Of a stretch of DNA of 14,572 nt, positions 1 to 8,511 are shown one piece after another. Within the stretch, counting starts at the first letter, position 1; each line of letters starts with the position of its first letter. Source of the stretch: Paracoccaceae bacterium (GTDB taxonomy: Bacteria > Pseudomonadota > Alphaproteobacteria > Rhodobacterales > Rhodobacteraceae). The translations under genes were made by a program, and so were the position numbers. The stretch spans positions 1 through 14,572 of the forward strand of contig JALQUQ010000026.1 of the NCBI GenBank assembly GCA_023263735.1. The letters run 5' to 3'. The notes under the pieces are model-generated. The model made no database searches. It was not told where the DNA came from and saw only the letters and a program-made list of their open reading frames with translations.

Positions 1-1876
1 GGGCGTTTTCTTCCAAGGCCTCATCCGAAAGCTGATGGCGCTGGATCGTGGCCGGAGAGGCCAAAAGACCCAGCGGCGGCAATTCATAGGGCGCGCTCAT
101 CGCCTCATCGAACCGCAACCGGGGCTGCGACTCTTCAACCGCCCGGCGCGATTGCGCAATAGGCTTCTTGATGGCGTGTTGCACAACCGATTTGCGGGTT
201 TCAATCACCGGCGCGATGCGCGGGGCGTTCTGCGCGCGGCTATAGCCGTGATCGACCGACGGAAGATCCTCCTCACGGTCCAAGGCGTCATCGTCAAAAG
301 CCTCGGTTGTGGGGGCATATTCGGCCCGGCGCGCGACGATCGGTTCTGCGGTGGGGGTGAATGCCGCTTCGTAATCGGGTTCGTAATCCGCGTTCAGGTG
401 CCAATCGTCCGACCAATCCGCCCCGATTGGCGGCGAGGGCGGGGGCACATCGGCATAGGTGGAAAGCTCATCTGCAAAGTGCTCGGCAGCACCCGCAGAT
501 GGCATGATCCGAGGAATGGCTCCGGCCACAGCAGCGGCAGCCGTGGGCGCAACAGCGGCCGCGGCCAGCGCTGCGGTCAGCGGCGGCTCGGCCAAGGGCG
601 CAACAGGGGCCAAAATCTGAGGGCGGGTCTTATCGGCGATCAGGGGCTGCGGGCCGCGCAGACGCTGCGTCAGGCTTTTGGTTTCGCCGCGCACAACCGG
701 CGGCTCGCGGCGGCCCAAGGTGGGTTCGCCCGAAATGCGGCCTGCCGCCACCTGCCGGGTTCTGGCCCGGATGGCATCCGAAATCCGGGCCTTGATGCGG
801 TCATCATCGGGCGGCAAGGCGTCGTCCAATTCATCCCGAAACCCGGGCTCGACAAGTTCGGGTTCCACCTCGGGTTGGCGGCGCAACAATTGCGGCATGC
901 GCGCCAAAAGCCCAGCCCGTTCGCGCGGCGCGGCATAGTGCGGGGCCTCGGCCATCGGCTCGGAATAGGTGTAGCTCTCGGCCTTGGCGGCTTGCAGCTG
1001 GCCCAAAGCATCCGGACGCCCCCAATCCACCGTTTGTTCAACGACCGGCTCTTCCTCGGTCACAACCGGTTCGGCGCGCAACACACGCGACCCGCGCAAT
1101 CCCTGCGGTGCCGGGGCGGGCATATCGATCACATAGCCAGACGCGCCGGTGACGACCGGCTCGGCGGGCAGATTGCGCTGCTGACGGCGTTCGTTGATGG
1201 CCATGGCGGCCGCGCCCGCACGTTCGGTGCCCTTTCCAGCCAAGGCCAGCATCGAGGCATAGCCATGCACGCTGGAACTGAGCAGAAACCGCGACAACGA
1301 CCCCAGTTCGTACATCGTGAAACCCGTCACCCACAACGCGGTCACGATCAGCGAAAGCCCAAGGATCATCGACAATATCTTGAGCCCAAGCCCGGCACTG
1401 ACGGGGGCCATGCCCAAAAGGGCGCCCAGAACCGTATCGCCAAACAAACCGCCCACACCAAAACTGTGCGGCCATTCGTCGCCCGGGACCAGCGTCGCGC
1501 AATAGATCGACGCCAAGGCCACCGCGATCACGGCAAAGACGATGCGACCAAAGGCACGGTCGGCCCCGCGATGAACCACGAACCGCAGCCCCCAGACCGA
1601 AAGCGTGATCGGCACCATCCACGCCCCTTTGCCGCAGATGATGATCAGGGTCGACGCAACACCAGCCCCTAGCCGCCCCAGAATGTTCTGGGCCGGTTCG
1701 TCCGTGGCAACCATCCAACCCGGATCATTGGGGGAATAGCTGCCCAGCATCAGCGCAAACATCAAACCAACGGCCAAAAGCGCCAGCCCCAAAAGCTCGC
1801 GTCCCCGGCGTTCCAACATCGCTTGGGTGTCCTGATCAAGTAGGGGGTCGCGCTGTCTTGCGTGGATCGAAGCCAT
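1..1876 (-). CDS. ftsK: DNA translocase FtsK, N-terminal part (cut by window edge)
   Basis: FtsK is the membrane-anchored, ATP-driven DNA pump that clears and sorts chromosome termini at the division septum. Read from ATG at 1876-1874, the protein starts MASIHARQRD and has about four hydrophobic membrane segments within residues 28-190, as expected for the FtsK membrane domain. A long linker rich in Ala, Pro, Glu and Arg follows, from about residue 200 to 610. The last visible residues (DEALEENA) match the beginning of the conserved motor region as I remember it from rhodobacterial FtsK. The RecA-like motor, Walker motifs and gamma domain lie beyond base 1. The start is supported by AAGGA eight bases upstream, which overlaps the stop of the aminotransferase gene. 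With only 11 bases between them the two genes are probably co-transcribed. The reading frame is open to the edge, so this is a window cut and not a truncation. Confidence 0.9.
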   Translation of the reverse strand, partial: MASIHARQRDPLLDQDTQAMLERRGRELLGLALLAVGLMFALMLGSYSPNDPGWMVATDEPAQNILGRLGAGVASTLIIICGKGAWMVPITLSVWGLRFVVHRGADRAFGRIVFAVIAVALASIYCATLVPGDEWPHSFGVGGLFGDTVLGALLGMAPVSAGLGLKILSMILGLSLIVTALWVTGFTMYELGSLSRFLLSSSVHGYASMLALAGKGTERAGAAAMAINERRQQRNLPAEPVVTGASGYVIDMPAPAPQGLRGSRVLRAEPVVTEEEPVVEQTVDWGRPDALGQLQAAKAESYTYSEPMAEAPHYAAPRERAGLLARMPQLLRRQPEVEPELVEPGFRDELDDALPPDDDRIKARISDAIRARTRQVAAGRISGEPTLGRREPPVVRGETKSLTQRLRGPQPLIADKTRPQILAPVAPLAEPPLTAALAAAAVAPTAAAAVAGAIPRIMPSAGAAEHFADELSTYADVPPPSPPIGADWSDDWHLNADYEPDYEAAFTPTAEPIVARRAEYAPTTEAFDDDALDREEDLPSVDHGYSRAQNAPRIAPVIETRKSVVQHAIKKPIAQSRRAVEESQPRLRFDEAMSAPYELPPLGLLASPATIQRHQLSDEALEENA

Positions 1877-1887
1877 GGTTTGCGTCC

Positions 1888-3072
1888 TTATCCGTAAAGG
1901 CAGTCGCGCAGCCGGATCAGGCCGCGTTCCAGTTCATCTTGGGGGGCCACAAGAGCCACGCGCAGATAGCCCGCGCCCGGATTTTGGCCACCCGCATCGC
2001 GTGACAGATACGCGCCGGGCAAGACCCGAACCCCGGTTTCCTTCCACAGTTTCAAGGCGGCACCCTCGCCGTTGCCGTCGGGAACGGGCAGCCAAAGGAA
2101 GAAGCCACCTTCGGGCGCGACCCGGTTGTGCAGGCCCGAAAAGACCCGGTCGGCCATGGCGAATTTCGCCTGATACATGGCCAGACTTTGCTGGACATGC
2201 GCCTCATCCGACCAAGCGGCCGCGCTGACCTTTTGAATGGGCAGCGGCAAGGGGGCCCCGGCAAAGGCGCGCAACTGACGAATGCGGGCCATCGACTGGG
2301 GACCGGCGGCCACGAACCCCGACCGAAGTCCCGGCAGGTTCGACCGTTTCGACAGGGAATGGAACACGGCCACGCGTTCGGGATCGATCCCGTTTGCCGC
2401 CGCGACCTGCAAGGCTCCGGGGGGGGGAGCGTCGCGCCAGATCTCGGAATAGCATTCATCGGCAAACAGCCGGAAATCGTATTTCTCGGCAAGGGCCAAC
2501 AGCCGCGCCAGATAATCGGCGGGCGCAATCGCCCCCTGCGGATTGGCGGGCGAACAGAGATAGGCCACGGTCACCCGCTCCAGCACCTCGGCCGGAAGGC
2601 TTTCGTAATCGGGCAGAAACCCGGTTTCGGCCGTGGCGGGCACATAAATCGGCTCGGCCCCCACCGTCACGGCCGCTACCGCATAGACCTGATAGAACGG
2701 GTTCGGCATCAGGATCACCGGCTTTTTCCCGTTCTTGGTTTCGGGGGCCAAAGCCACGGCCGCGTTGAACAGCCCTTCGCGCGTGCCATTCAGGACCATC
2801 AGGCGATCATGGGCCACATCAACGCCATAACGCCGCGCAATCCAGCCGGAAATGGCGCTCAGCAGCTCGGGGGCGCCGTCGTTGGGGGGGTAAACCGAAA
2901 AACCATCCAGATTTGCCGCCAGAATGGGACCGACGAAATCCGGCATCGGATGACGCGGTTCGCCGATGGTCATGGCGATGGCTTCGCCACCGGGCTGGTG
3001 CGAATCCAACAGCTTCCGCAAGCGCGGAAATGCGTAATCTGGCAGGTTCGCAAACCGCTCAGGATAATTCAT
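1888..3072 (-). CDS. Class I/II PLP-dependent aminotransferase (DapC-like)
   Basis: A 394-residue cytosolic aminotransferase of fold type I, the usual length for the family. Visible landmarks are the substrate-side SPANPQG loop with Asn177, ADECYSE with the PLP-pyridine Asp205, the Schiff-base Lys242 in SLSKRSN, and Arg250 in GLRSGF. An Arg in YLRVALV near the C-terminus would bind the substrate carboxylate. The overall pattern resembles succinyldiaminopimelate aminotransferases (DapC, lysine and peptidoglycan precursor synthesis). Aspartate or aromatic aminotransferases of the same fold cannot be excluded, so no symbol is given. The start at 3072 has GAGG a few bases upstream. The gene lies 11 bases before ftsK on the same strand and 154 bases after the amidase. 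That gap carries a possible TTGACG -35 element, so the gene may have its own promoter. Confidence 0.85.
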   Translation of the reverse strand: MNYPERFANLPDYAFPRLRKLLDSHQPGGEAIAMTIGEPRHPMPDFVGPILAANLDGFSVYPPNDGAPELLSAISGWIARRYGVDVAHDRLMVLNGTREGLFNAAVALAPETKNGKKPVILMPNPFYQVYAVAAVTVGAEPIYVPATAETGFLPDYESLPAEVLERVTVAYLCSPANPQGAIAPADYLARLLALAEKYDFRLFADECYSEIWRDAPPPGALQVAAANGIDPERVAVFHSLSKRSNLPGLRSGFVAAGPQSMARIRQLRAFAGAPLPLPIQKVSAAAWSDEAHVQQSLAMYQAKFAMADRVFSGLHNRVAPEGGFFLWLPVPDGNGEGAALKLWKETGVRVLPGAYLSRDAGGQNPGAGYLRVALVAPQDELERGLIRLRDCLYG

Positions 3073-3226
3073 ATCTGCCTCAATCGCCGAGGTCGTAACG
3101 CCCCGTTTGCGTCAAGCATAGCCAAGGCTTGGGCGCAGGTCCAGAAAAACGGTGACCCCAAATGGGTAAGCCCCGAGGGAATGTGTCTTTTTCACCCCGA
3201 CCTGTGCTTCTGGCAGCACGCAAAGG

Positions 3227-4558
3227 TCAGTGCAGGGCCCGCTCGGCCGCCGCGCCCAGACACAGCAGACGCTCTTCCTGCATCGGGCCCGCCATCAGGC
3301 TTATGCCGCAAGACGGCTGCGAGGTCGGCAGGGTCAGAACGCATGACCCCATCAGATTGCCGATCCGCGTGTTGCGCAACGCCAACAGATTTTCGGTCAC
3401 GTAATAGGCGTCATCGTCCAACAAGCGTTGCTTGTTTGGCGGCAAAATCGGCGAGGTCGGCAACAAGACCGCATCATAGGCCGCCGAAAAATCGGCCCAA
3501 GCCGCGCGAATGTCGCGCAGCCGACGCCAAGCCGCCACATAATCGGTGGCCTTGACCCCTGCCCCACTGCGGAACCGCTCAAGAATGCGGGGGTACATCA
3601 GATCGGGCGCGGCCTCGATGGTCTTTTCCCAAATCGCATATGCCTCGGCCGTGAAAAGGATACCGGCCAGTGCCATGGCCTCGGCCAACAGGGGGAATGA
3701 CCCGCGCTCGATCCGCGCCCCCGCACGCGCCAGCCGCACCAACGCATCGTCAAATCCGGCGGCCGGACGATCCCGCAAATCATCGAGCGCAACCGTTTCC
3801 AACACCAAGAGACGGCTACCGCCAAGGCTTGCGCCGCGCAGATCAGGGGCACGCGCGCCTTCCATCGCGGAAAGCAACAGCGCGCAATCTTCGACGGTAT
3901 GCGCCAAGGGGCCGGGGGTGTCGAACATCTCACACAGGGGCACGATGCCCCTGCCCGACAGACGCCCGTGCGACGGCTTCATCCCAACCAGATCGTTCCA
4001 GGCCGCAGGGATGCGGATCGACCCGCCGGTGTCGGTGCCAATCGCCGCCGGGGCCAGACCAAAAGCCACCGAAGCCGCCGCCCCCGAAGACGACCCCCCC
4101 GGAACCGCATTTTCGTCATTCACACAAGGCGGCGTCGCCGTCACCGGATTCAACCCCAGACCAGAAAAGGCCAATTCCGACAGATGCGTTTTGCCCAGAC
4201 AGACCAGCCCCTGCAACGTCGCCATATGAAGCACATCGGCATCGGCCGCGGGCATCCGCCCTTTCAAAAGCGCGGACCCCGCTTCGGTCTGGCGATTGGC
4301 CGTGTCGATGTTGTCTTTCCAGCTGATCGGCACCCCATCCAGCACCCCCCGCCGCAAACCGGCGCGCGCCCGGGTCGTGGCCGCCATCGCTTCGGCGCGG
4401 CTGCGGTTCGGCATCACCCGGGCATAGATCTGGTCGCGCATCGGATGACGGTCGATCGCGTCAAGCTGCATCTCGCACAGCGACACCGGATGAATGCGGC
4501 CGGTCGCAATTTCGGCCCCCAGCTCTGCCGCCGTCATGTTGGCCCAAGTCTTTGACAT
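3227..4558 (-). CDS. Amidase-signature family hydrolase
   Basis: A 443-residue enzyme of the amidase-signature family, which hydrolyses C-N amide bonds through a Ser-cisSer-Lys triad. Lys81 (SWKDNID), Ser156 (GGSSSG) and nucleophile Ser180 (GTDTGGS) are spaced 75 and 24 residues apart, the same as in GatA. The glycine/serine-rich signature and IRIPAAWNDLVGMKPSHGRL follow. This is unlikely to be GatA itself: there is no gatB or gatC beside it and it is somewhat short. The natural substrate is not predictable. An in-frame ATG at 4615 would add 19 residues, but ATG 4558 is chosen because AGGGGG lies about eight bases upstream and the protein then begins with the usual helical region (MSKTWANMTAAELG). 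The gene is divergent from the ubiH-type gene. Confidence 0.85.
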   Translation of the reverse strand: MSKTWANMTAAELGAEIATGRIHPVSLCEMQLDAIDRHPMRDQIYARVMPNRSRAEAMAATTRARAGLRRGVLDGVPISWKDNIDTANRQTEAGSALLKGRMPAADADVLHMATLQGLVCLGKTHLSELAFSGLGLNPVTATPPCVNDENAVPGGSSSGAAASVAFGLAPAAIGTDTGGSIRIPAAWNDLVGMKPSHGRLSGRGIVPLCEMFDTPGPLAHTVEDCALLLSAMEGARAPDLRGASLGGSRLLVLETVALDDLRDRPAAGFDDALVRLARAGARIERGSFPLLAEAMALAGILFTAEAYAIWEKTIEAAPDLMYPRILERFRSGAGVKATDYVAAWRRLRDIRAAWADFSAAYDAVLLPTSPILPPNKQRLLDDDAYYVTENLLALRNTRIGNLMGSCVLTLPTSQPSCGISLMAGPMQEERLLCLGAAAERALH

Positions 4559-4671
4559 TGCGATGCCCCCTGATTTGATTGGTCCGAAGGTAGCGGCCAA
4601 CCAACGCATGGACAATCCCGCTCAAACATCCATAGTCTCGCGCAAGAACGGCAAGGAATGGCGGAACGGAT
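4559..4671. promoter_or_regulatory. Divergent promoter region, amidase / ubiH-type gene
   Basis: This 113-base intergenic region separates two divergent genes. A plausible plus-strand promoter is TGGACA (4609-4614), 16 bases, CATAGT (4631-4636), which would leave a leader of about 30 bases. On the minus strand TTGTCC (4615-4610), 17 bases, TACCTT (4592-4587) is a weaker candidate for the amidase. The two -35 hexamers overlap, so the promoters could compete for polymerase. These are by-eye matches only. Confidence 0.35.
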
Positions 4672-5895
4672 ATGGATTGCGATGTCGTAATCGCGGGCGG
4701 GGGGTTGAACGGCCCGGCATTGGCGCTGGCTTTGGCACAGTCCGGGCTGACGGTCACGGTCATCGACGCCCGACCAGCCCCTGCCCGTGCCGAAACCGGC
4801 TTTGACGGCCGCGCCTATGCGCTGGCGCTTGCCTCAAAGCGGCTGTTGGCGGCCATCGCCGTCTGGCCCCGGGTCGAGGCCTTGGCGCAACCCATCATGC
4901 ACATTCGCGCCTCGGACGGACACGCGGGCCGGGGCGCGGCTCCCTTCTTTTTGACATTCGACAGTGCCGAACTGGAAGAAGGCCCGATGGGCTTCATGCT
5001 GGAAGACCGCCATCTCTATCGCGCCTTTCTGGAGGCGATGCAGGCGCAGCCGGGCCTGACGCTGATTTCGGGCACAAAGGTGGTCGACCAATGCCCGGAA
5101 CCCGGAAAGATCACGGTCACGACCGACACGGGGCAAACCTTGGCGACCCGCCTGCTGATCGGATGCGACGGCCGCGGCTCTGCGGTTGCGGCGCGCGCCT
5201 CGATCCGCCGTCAGGGCTGGAGCTATGGCCAAACTGCCCTTGTGACCGCGGTTCGGCACGAAAAGCATCATCACGGCACGGCCCATCAATTCTTCATGCC
5301 GCATGGCCCGCTCGCGATCCTGCCGCTTGCCGGGGGATATCACTCCTCCATCGTCTGGAGCGAGACGGATGACACCGCCGCCGCGATCCAGTCTTTGAAT
5401 GACGCGGATTATCTGGACGCCCTGCGGCCCCGGTTCGGTGACTTTCTGGGAGAGATCGCCCTTGCGGGGGCCCGCTTTACCTATCCGCTGTCGCTGTCAT
5501 TGGCGGACCATTTTGTCGCCCCACGCATCGCCCTTGTCGGGGATGCGGCCCATGGCGTCCACCCGATTGCAGGCCAAGGCCTGAATCTCGGCCTGCGTGA
5601 CGTCGCCGCCTTGGCCGAAACCTTGGTCACTGCCACAAGGCGCGGCGAAGATCCCGGGGCCATCGATGTCCTTGAACGCTATGAACAATGGCGCCGGTTC
5701 GACTCCGTTTTCCTTGCCTTTGGCATGGATGGCGTCAACCGCGCCTTTTCCAATGACAACCCGCTGATCCGACTGGGACGGGATCTGGGCATGGCCGCAG
5801 TTTCCGCCCTGCCCCCCTTGCGTCGCGGCTTTCTGCGTCAGGCCGCCGGACTCTCCGGCGAATTGCCCCGACTTTTGACCGGAAAAAGGATCTGA
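4672..5895 (+). CDS. ubiH: UbiH/UbiF-family FAD-dependent hydroxylase (ubiquinone biosynthesis)
   Basis: A 407-residue flavoprotein monooxygenase that should hydroxylate the aromatic ring of a ubiquinone precursor at the inner face of the cytoplasmic membrane. It shows the ADP-binding AGGGLNG motif (residues 8-14) of the Rossmann fold, the GCDGRGS motif (164-170) that contacts FAD and NAD(P)H, and the second FAD motif LVGDAAHGVHPIAGQGLN (288-305). The HPIAGQGLNLG stretch is typical of the UbiH/UbiF/UbiI group. The family also includes alphaproteobacterial UbiL and UbiM, which hydroxylate other ring positions, so the symbol marks the family and not the exact position. The start has GGAACGG close upstream. 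The gene stands alone on this strand, divergent from the amidase and convergent with the deaminase. Confidence 0.87.
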   Translation: MDCDVVIAGGGLNGPALALALAQSGLTVTVIDARPAPARAETGFDGRAYALALASKRLLAAIAVWPRVEALAQPIMHIRASDGHAGRGAAPFFLTFDSAELEEGPMGFMLEDRHLYRAFLEAMQAQPGLTLISGTKVVDQCPEPGKITVTTDTGQTLATRLLIGCDGRGSAVAARASIRRQGWSYGQTALVTAVRHEKHHHGTAHQFFMPHGPLAILPLAGGYHSSIVWSETDDTAAAIQSLNDADYLDALRPRFGDFLGEIALAGARFTYPLSLSLADHFVAPRIALVGDAAHGVHPIAGQGLNLGLRDVAALAETLVTATRRGEDPGAIDVLERYEQWRRFDSVFLAFGMDGVNRAFSNDNPLIRLGRDLGMAAVSALPPLRRGFLRQAAGLSGELPRLLTGKRI

Positions 5896-5978
5896 CACCG
5901 CAACCGCTGCCGTTTCCTTTGGCACCGCCATTCGTGGCAAACCCGGTCTTGGCGCGAAACTTACAAGGCCGCCCCGGA

Positions 5979-7217
5979 TCAAAACGGGTGGGCGGAAACT
6001 TTCGCCGGAGTCGTACTTGCAACAAGGGCGCCGTCAGACACAACGGCAAGTCGCGCGGGCCGCAGGCGCAGGGCCTCCAGCGGGGTTGCACAGTCAAGAA
6101 CCACAAGGCTTGCCCGCGCCCCTTTCCGCAAACCAAAATTCAGACCCATCACCCGCGCGGGGGCCTCGGTCACCAGATCGAAACAGCGGCGCATCTGGTC
6201 GGGCGCGGTCATCAAGGCGACGTGCAGGCCCATATGGGCCACGTCCAGCATGTCGCCAGACCCCAAAGGATACCACGGGTCCATGACGCAATCTTGCCCA
6301 AAGGCAACCGTAACGCCCGCCGCCAGCAATTCCGGAACCCGAGTCATGCCGCGCCGTTTCGGGTAGGTATCGGCCCGGCCCTGCAACGTGATGTTGATCA
6401 GCGGATTGGGGATGGCGGCCACCTGCGCCTCGGCGATCAAGGGGATCAGTTTCGACACATAGTAATTGTCCATCGAATGCATCGAGGTCAGATGGCTGCC
6501 TGCCACCCGACCTTGCAGCCCATGCGCCAAGGTTTCAGCCGCCAGCGTTTCGATGTGGCGCGACAGCGGATCATCCGTTTCGTCGCAATGCAGATCGACC
6601 ATCAGGCCACGCTCGGCAGCCATTCGACAGGCCGCTTGGACAGCCGCTGCCCCGTCGGCCATGGTCCGTTCGAAATGCGGGATGCCGCCGATGATATCAA
6701 CCCCTGCATCCAATGCCCGGATCACCTGCGCTTCGCCCCCCGGCGCACGGAACCAACCGTCTTGGGGAAAGGCAACCAGTTGCAGGTCCATCTTTCCCTT
6801 GATGATGTCGCGCACCTCAAGCAGTGCCTCGACGGTGCGAAAGGTGGGGTCGGTCACGTCAACATGGCTGCGGATCGCCAACACCCCCTTTCCCATTGCC
6901 TGTTGGCAATAGGTCAAGGCGCGGGCCACGATATCTTCGCGGGTCTGAAGACGCTTTAATTCTCCCCACAGCGAAATGCCTTCGAGCAGCGTGCCCGAGG
7001 CATTGACCCGTGGTGTACCGTAGGACAGCGTGGCATCCATGTGAAAATGGCAGTCGATAAACGGCAGGCTGACCAGCTTGCCTGTGGCGTCAATCACTCG
7101 GGCAGCCTCGGCTGTGATGCCCGGTTCAACCGCCGCGATCTGACCCGAAATAATCGCGATGTCGGCTTGGCGACCGTCTGGCAACAGACCACCCTTTACG
7201 ATCAGGTCAAATGTCAT
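5979..7217 (-). CDS. CodA-like cytosine deaminase, probable 5-methylcytosine deaminase type
   Basis: A 412-residue metal-dependent hydrolase of the amidohydrolase superfamily, close to E. coli CodA over its whole length. It should deaminate a cytosine-like base in the cytosol. Metal and catalytic residues are His57 and His59 (DCHFHMD), Gln152 (AFPQDG), His210 and Glu213 (LHCDETDD), His242 (SHLTSMHS) and Asp309 (FGQD). Each is the E. coli residue minus four. The residue equivalent to CodA Asp314 is Cys310, and the preceding His is Gln308. Loss of that Asp is the reported mark of bacterial enzymes that accept 5-methylcytosine, so thymine formation is a fair prediction, still untested here. An upstream in-frame start at 7346 exists, but ATG 7217 begins directly with the beta-strand MTFDLIVKGG and has CGGAG nine bases upstream. 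It follows the transporter genes after a 232-base gap. Confidence 0.88.
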   Translation of the reverse strand: MTFDLIVKGGLLPDGRQADIAIISGQIAAVEPGITAEAARVIDATGKLVSLPFIDCHFHMDATLSYGTPRVNASGTLLEGISLWGELKRLQTREDIVARALTYCQQAMGKGVLAIRSHVDVTDPTFRTVEALLEVRDIIKGKMDLQLVAFPQDGWFRAPGGEAQVIRALDAGVDIIGGIPHFERTMADGAAAVQAACRMAAERGLMVDLHCDETDDPLSRHIETLAAETLAHGLQGRVAGSHLTSMHSMDNYYVSKLIPLIAEAQVAAIPNPLINITLQGRADTYPKRRGMTRVPELLAAGVTVAFGQDCVMDPWYPLGSGDMLDVAHMGLHVALMTAPDQMRRCFDLVTEAPARVMGLNFGLRKGARASLVVLDCATPLEALRLRPARLAVVSDGALVASTTPAKVSAHPF

Positions 7218-7449
7218 GTCTGGCGCTCCGTACAGAAAGAGAATGACAGGGGCTTGGCCGGGTGGCCTGTCGCAATGCCGCGGAATGGCCGGCAAACCGG
7301 CCCGGCCCCCAAACGGGTGAGCCGTCTTGCCCAATCGAATTGGCAAAGGGTCGCGTCCCGACTTTCGGCTCTGCCGTCTGGATCACGCGACCGGCCTCCC
7401 GATCAAGGGTGAGTGCTCCGGCGAAAGGCGACAGATCGGGCCAGACCAT
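7207..7449 (-). CDS. Possible small ORF between ABC ATPase and deaminase (80 aa, uncertain)
   Basis: An 80-residue open frame starts with ATG immediately after the TAA stop of the ATPase gene (7452-7450). A strong GGGAGGG lies four bases before it, inside the end of the ATPase gene. It runs 11 bases past the deaminase start codon. I recognise no domain, signal peptide or membrane segment. The composition is mixed, and the C-terminal part looks arbitrary (many Ser, Arg and His). In GC-rich DNA an open frame of this length can occur by chance. It could be a translated leader that couples deaminase translation, a remnant of a lost gene, or nothing. The start context is the only positive evidence. 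Confidence 0.25.
   Translation of the reverse strand: MVWPDLSPFAGALTLDREAGRVIQTAEPKVGTRPFANSIGQDGSPVWGPGRFAGHSAALRQATRPSPCHSLSVRSARHDI
7287..7302. repeat. Perfect GC hairpin in the ATPase-deaminase gap
   Basis: GGCCGG-CAAA-CCGGCC forms a 6-base perfect stem with a 4-base loop, 70 bases before the deaminase start on the minus strand. No T-run follows in either direction, so it is not a classical terminator. In the transcript it could slow RNA decay or lower read-through from the transporter genes to the deaminase. Confidence 0.45.
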
Positions 7450-8511
7450 TTACCCTCCCATCACATGGGCACTGTTCGCATTCCAGGACAACCAGAACTC
7501 TTGCCCGCTTTCAGGCTGAAGGGTGGCAAGCTGGCTTTCGGTGACCTGCGCCTTCCATTCTGCGCCATCTGCGGTTTCAAAATAGCAGATGATGCCCGTT
7601 CCCGCGAATTCTTCGGACAAGAAAGACGCCCGGATTGCGGCGCCTTCTGGCCGTGCGCCACTGACGGTGACACGGTCTGCGGCCACCACGATTTCGGCCT
7701 TGCCATCGCGGACGGCGGGCACCGGCACCACGCCTTGCGCCGTCTCCAACATTCCGGCCTTGACCGTGCCCCCAAGAATATTGTTCCGCCCAACGAATTC
7801 GGCCACGAAACGCGACTTCGGGCCCCGGAAAATCTCTTGCGGGCGGCCGACTTGGGCGATTTCCCCATTGCCCATGATGACCACGCGATCCGCCATGGCA
7901 AAGGCCTCGGATTGCGAATGGGTGACATAGACAAAGGTGATCCCCAATTCCTTTTGCAGGCGGGTCAACACCCCCTGCATTCGGATGACCAAATGCGCGT
8001 CCAGCGCGGACAATGGCTCATCCAACAGCAGCATTTCAGGTTCGGTGACCAACGAGCGGGCCAAGGCCACCCTTTGCCGCTGACCGCCCGACAATTGATC
8101 AATCCGCCGGGTCTCGAACCCTTTCAACTGCATCCGTTCCAGCCACAGCATCGCCCGGTCGCGGCGCTCTTTCGGGGCAACGCCCCGCATCCGCAGACCA
8201 AATTCGACATTTTCGACCACGGACAGAAACGGAAACAGCGCCAGTGACTGCCAGACCAGGGGCGTATCGCGCTGGTGCGGTGGGACATCGTTCATCACCT
8301 TGCCGCCAATGGTGATCGTGCCAGATGTCGGCGCCTCTAACCCGGCCAGCATTCGCAAGGTCGTGGTCTTGCCGCAGCCCGACGGGCCCATAAAGGCGAT
8401 GAACTCGCCGCGATGAATATCAAGGTCCAGCGACTTGACGGCGACATAGGTGCCAAAAGCCTTGTGGACGGACCGAAAAGAAACAAGGGGTTCGGTTGTG
8501 GGATCAGCCAT
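7450..8511 (-). CDS. ABC transporter ATP-binding protein (PotA-like)
   Basis: A 353-residue nucleotide-binding subunit that powers import by the neighbouring permeases at the inner face of the cytoplasmic membrane. It has Walker A GPSGCGKTT (42-50), Q-loop Gln88 (LVWQSLALFP), signature LSGGQ (140-144), Walker B LLLDEP (161-166) with catalytic Glu165, D-loop SALD and switch His198 (YVTHSQ). A C-terminal TOBE-like regulatory domain (about 240-350) follows, as in PotA, FbpC and similar importers. A GTG at 8514 is possible, but ATG 8511 is preferred because GGAGG lies seven bases upstream. The gene overlaps the end of the second permease by eight bases, which suggests coupled translation. PotA-like ATPases serve many substrates, so polyamine import is not implied. 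Confidence 0.92.
   Translation of the reverse strand: MADPTTEPLVSFRSVHKAFGTYVAVKSLDLDIHRGEFIAFMGPSGCGKTTTLRMLAGLEAPTSGTITIGGKVMNDVPPHQRDTPLVWQSLALFPFLSVVENVEFGLRMRGVAPKERRDRAMLWLERMQLKGFETRRIDQLSGGQRQRVALARSLVTEPEMLLLDEPLSALDAHLVIRMQGVLTRLQKELGITFVYVTHSQSEAFAMADRVVIMGNGEIAQVGRPQEIFRGPKSRFVAEFVGRNNILGGTVKAGMLETAQGVVPVPAVRDGKAEIVVAADRVTVSGARPEGAAIRASFLSEEFAGTGIICYFETADGAEWKAQVTESQLATLQPESGQEFWLSWNANSAHVMGG

Noticed and set aside
35..1672. 545-codon plus-strand open frame
   Set aside because: It lies opposite the ftsK frame, which has membrane helices and a recognisable FtsK layout. The plus-strand protein is Arg/Gly/His-rich without any domain, as expected of a shadow frame in GC-rich DNA.
2128..3555. 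475-codon plus-strand open frame
   Set aside because: It is antisense to the aminotransferase and amidase, both with complete catalytic motifs. The translation has shadow-like composition.
5896..5978. Possible terminator between the convergent ubiH-type and deaminase genes
   Set aside because: Only an imperfect stem (TTTGGCAC / GTGGCAAA with a mismatch) is present, and there is no T-run, so I do not claim one.
5919..6959. 346-codon plus-strand open frame
   Set aside because: It is antisense to the CodA-like deaminase, whose motifs are complete.
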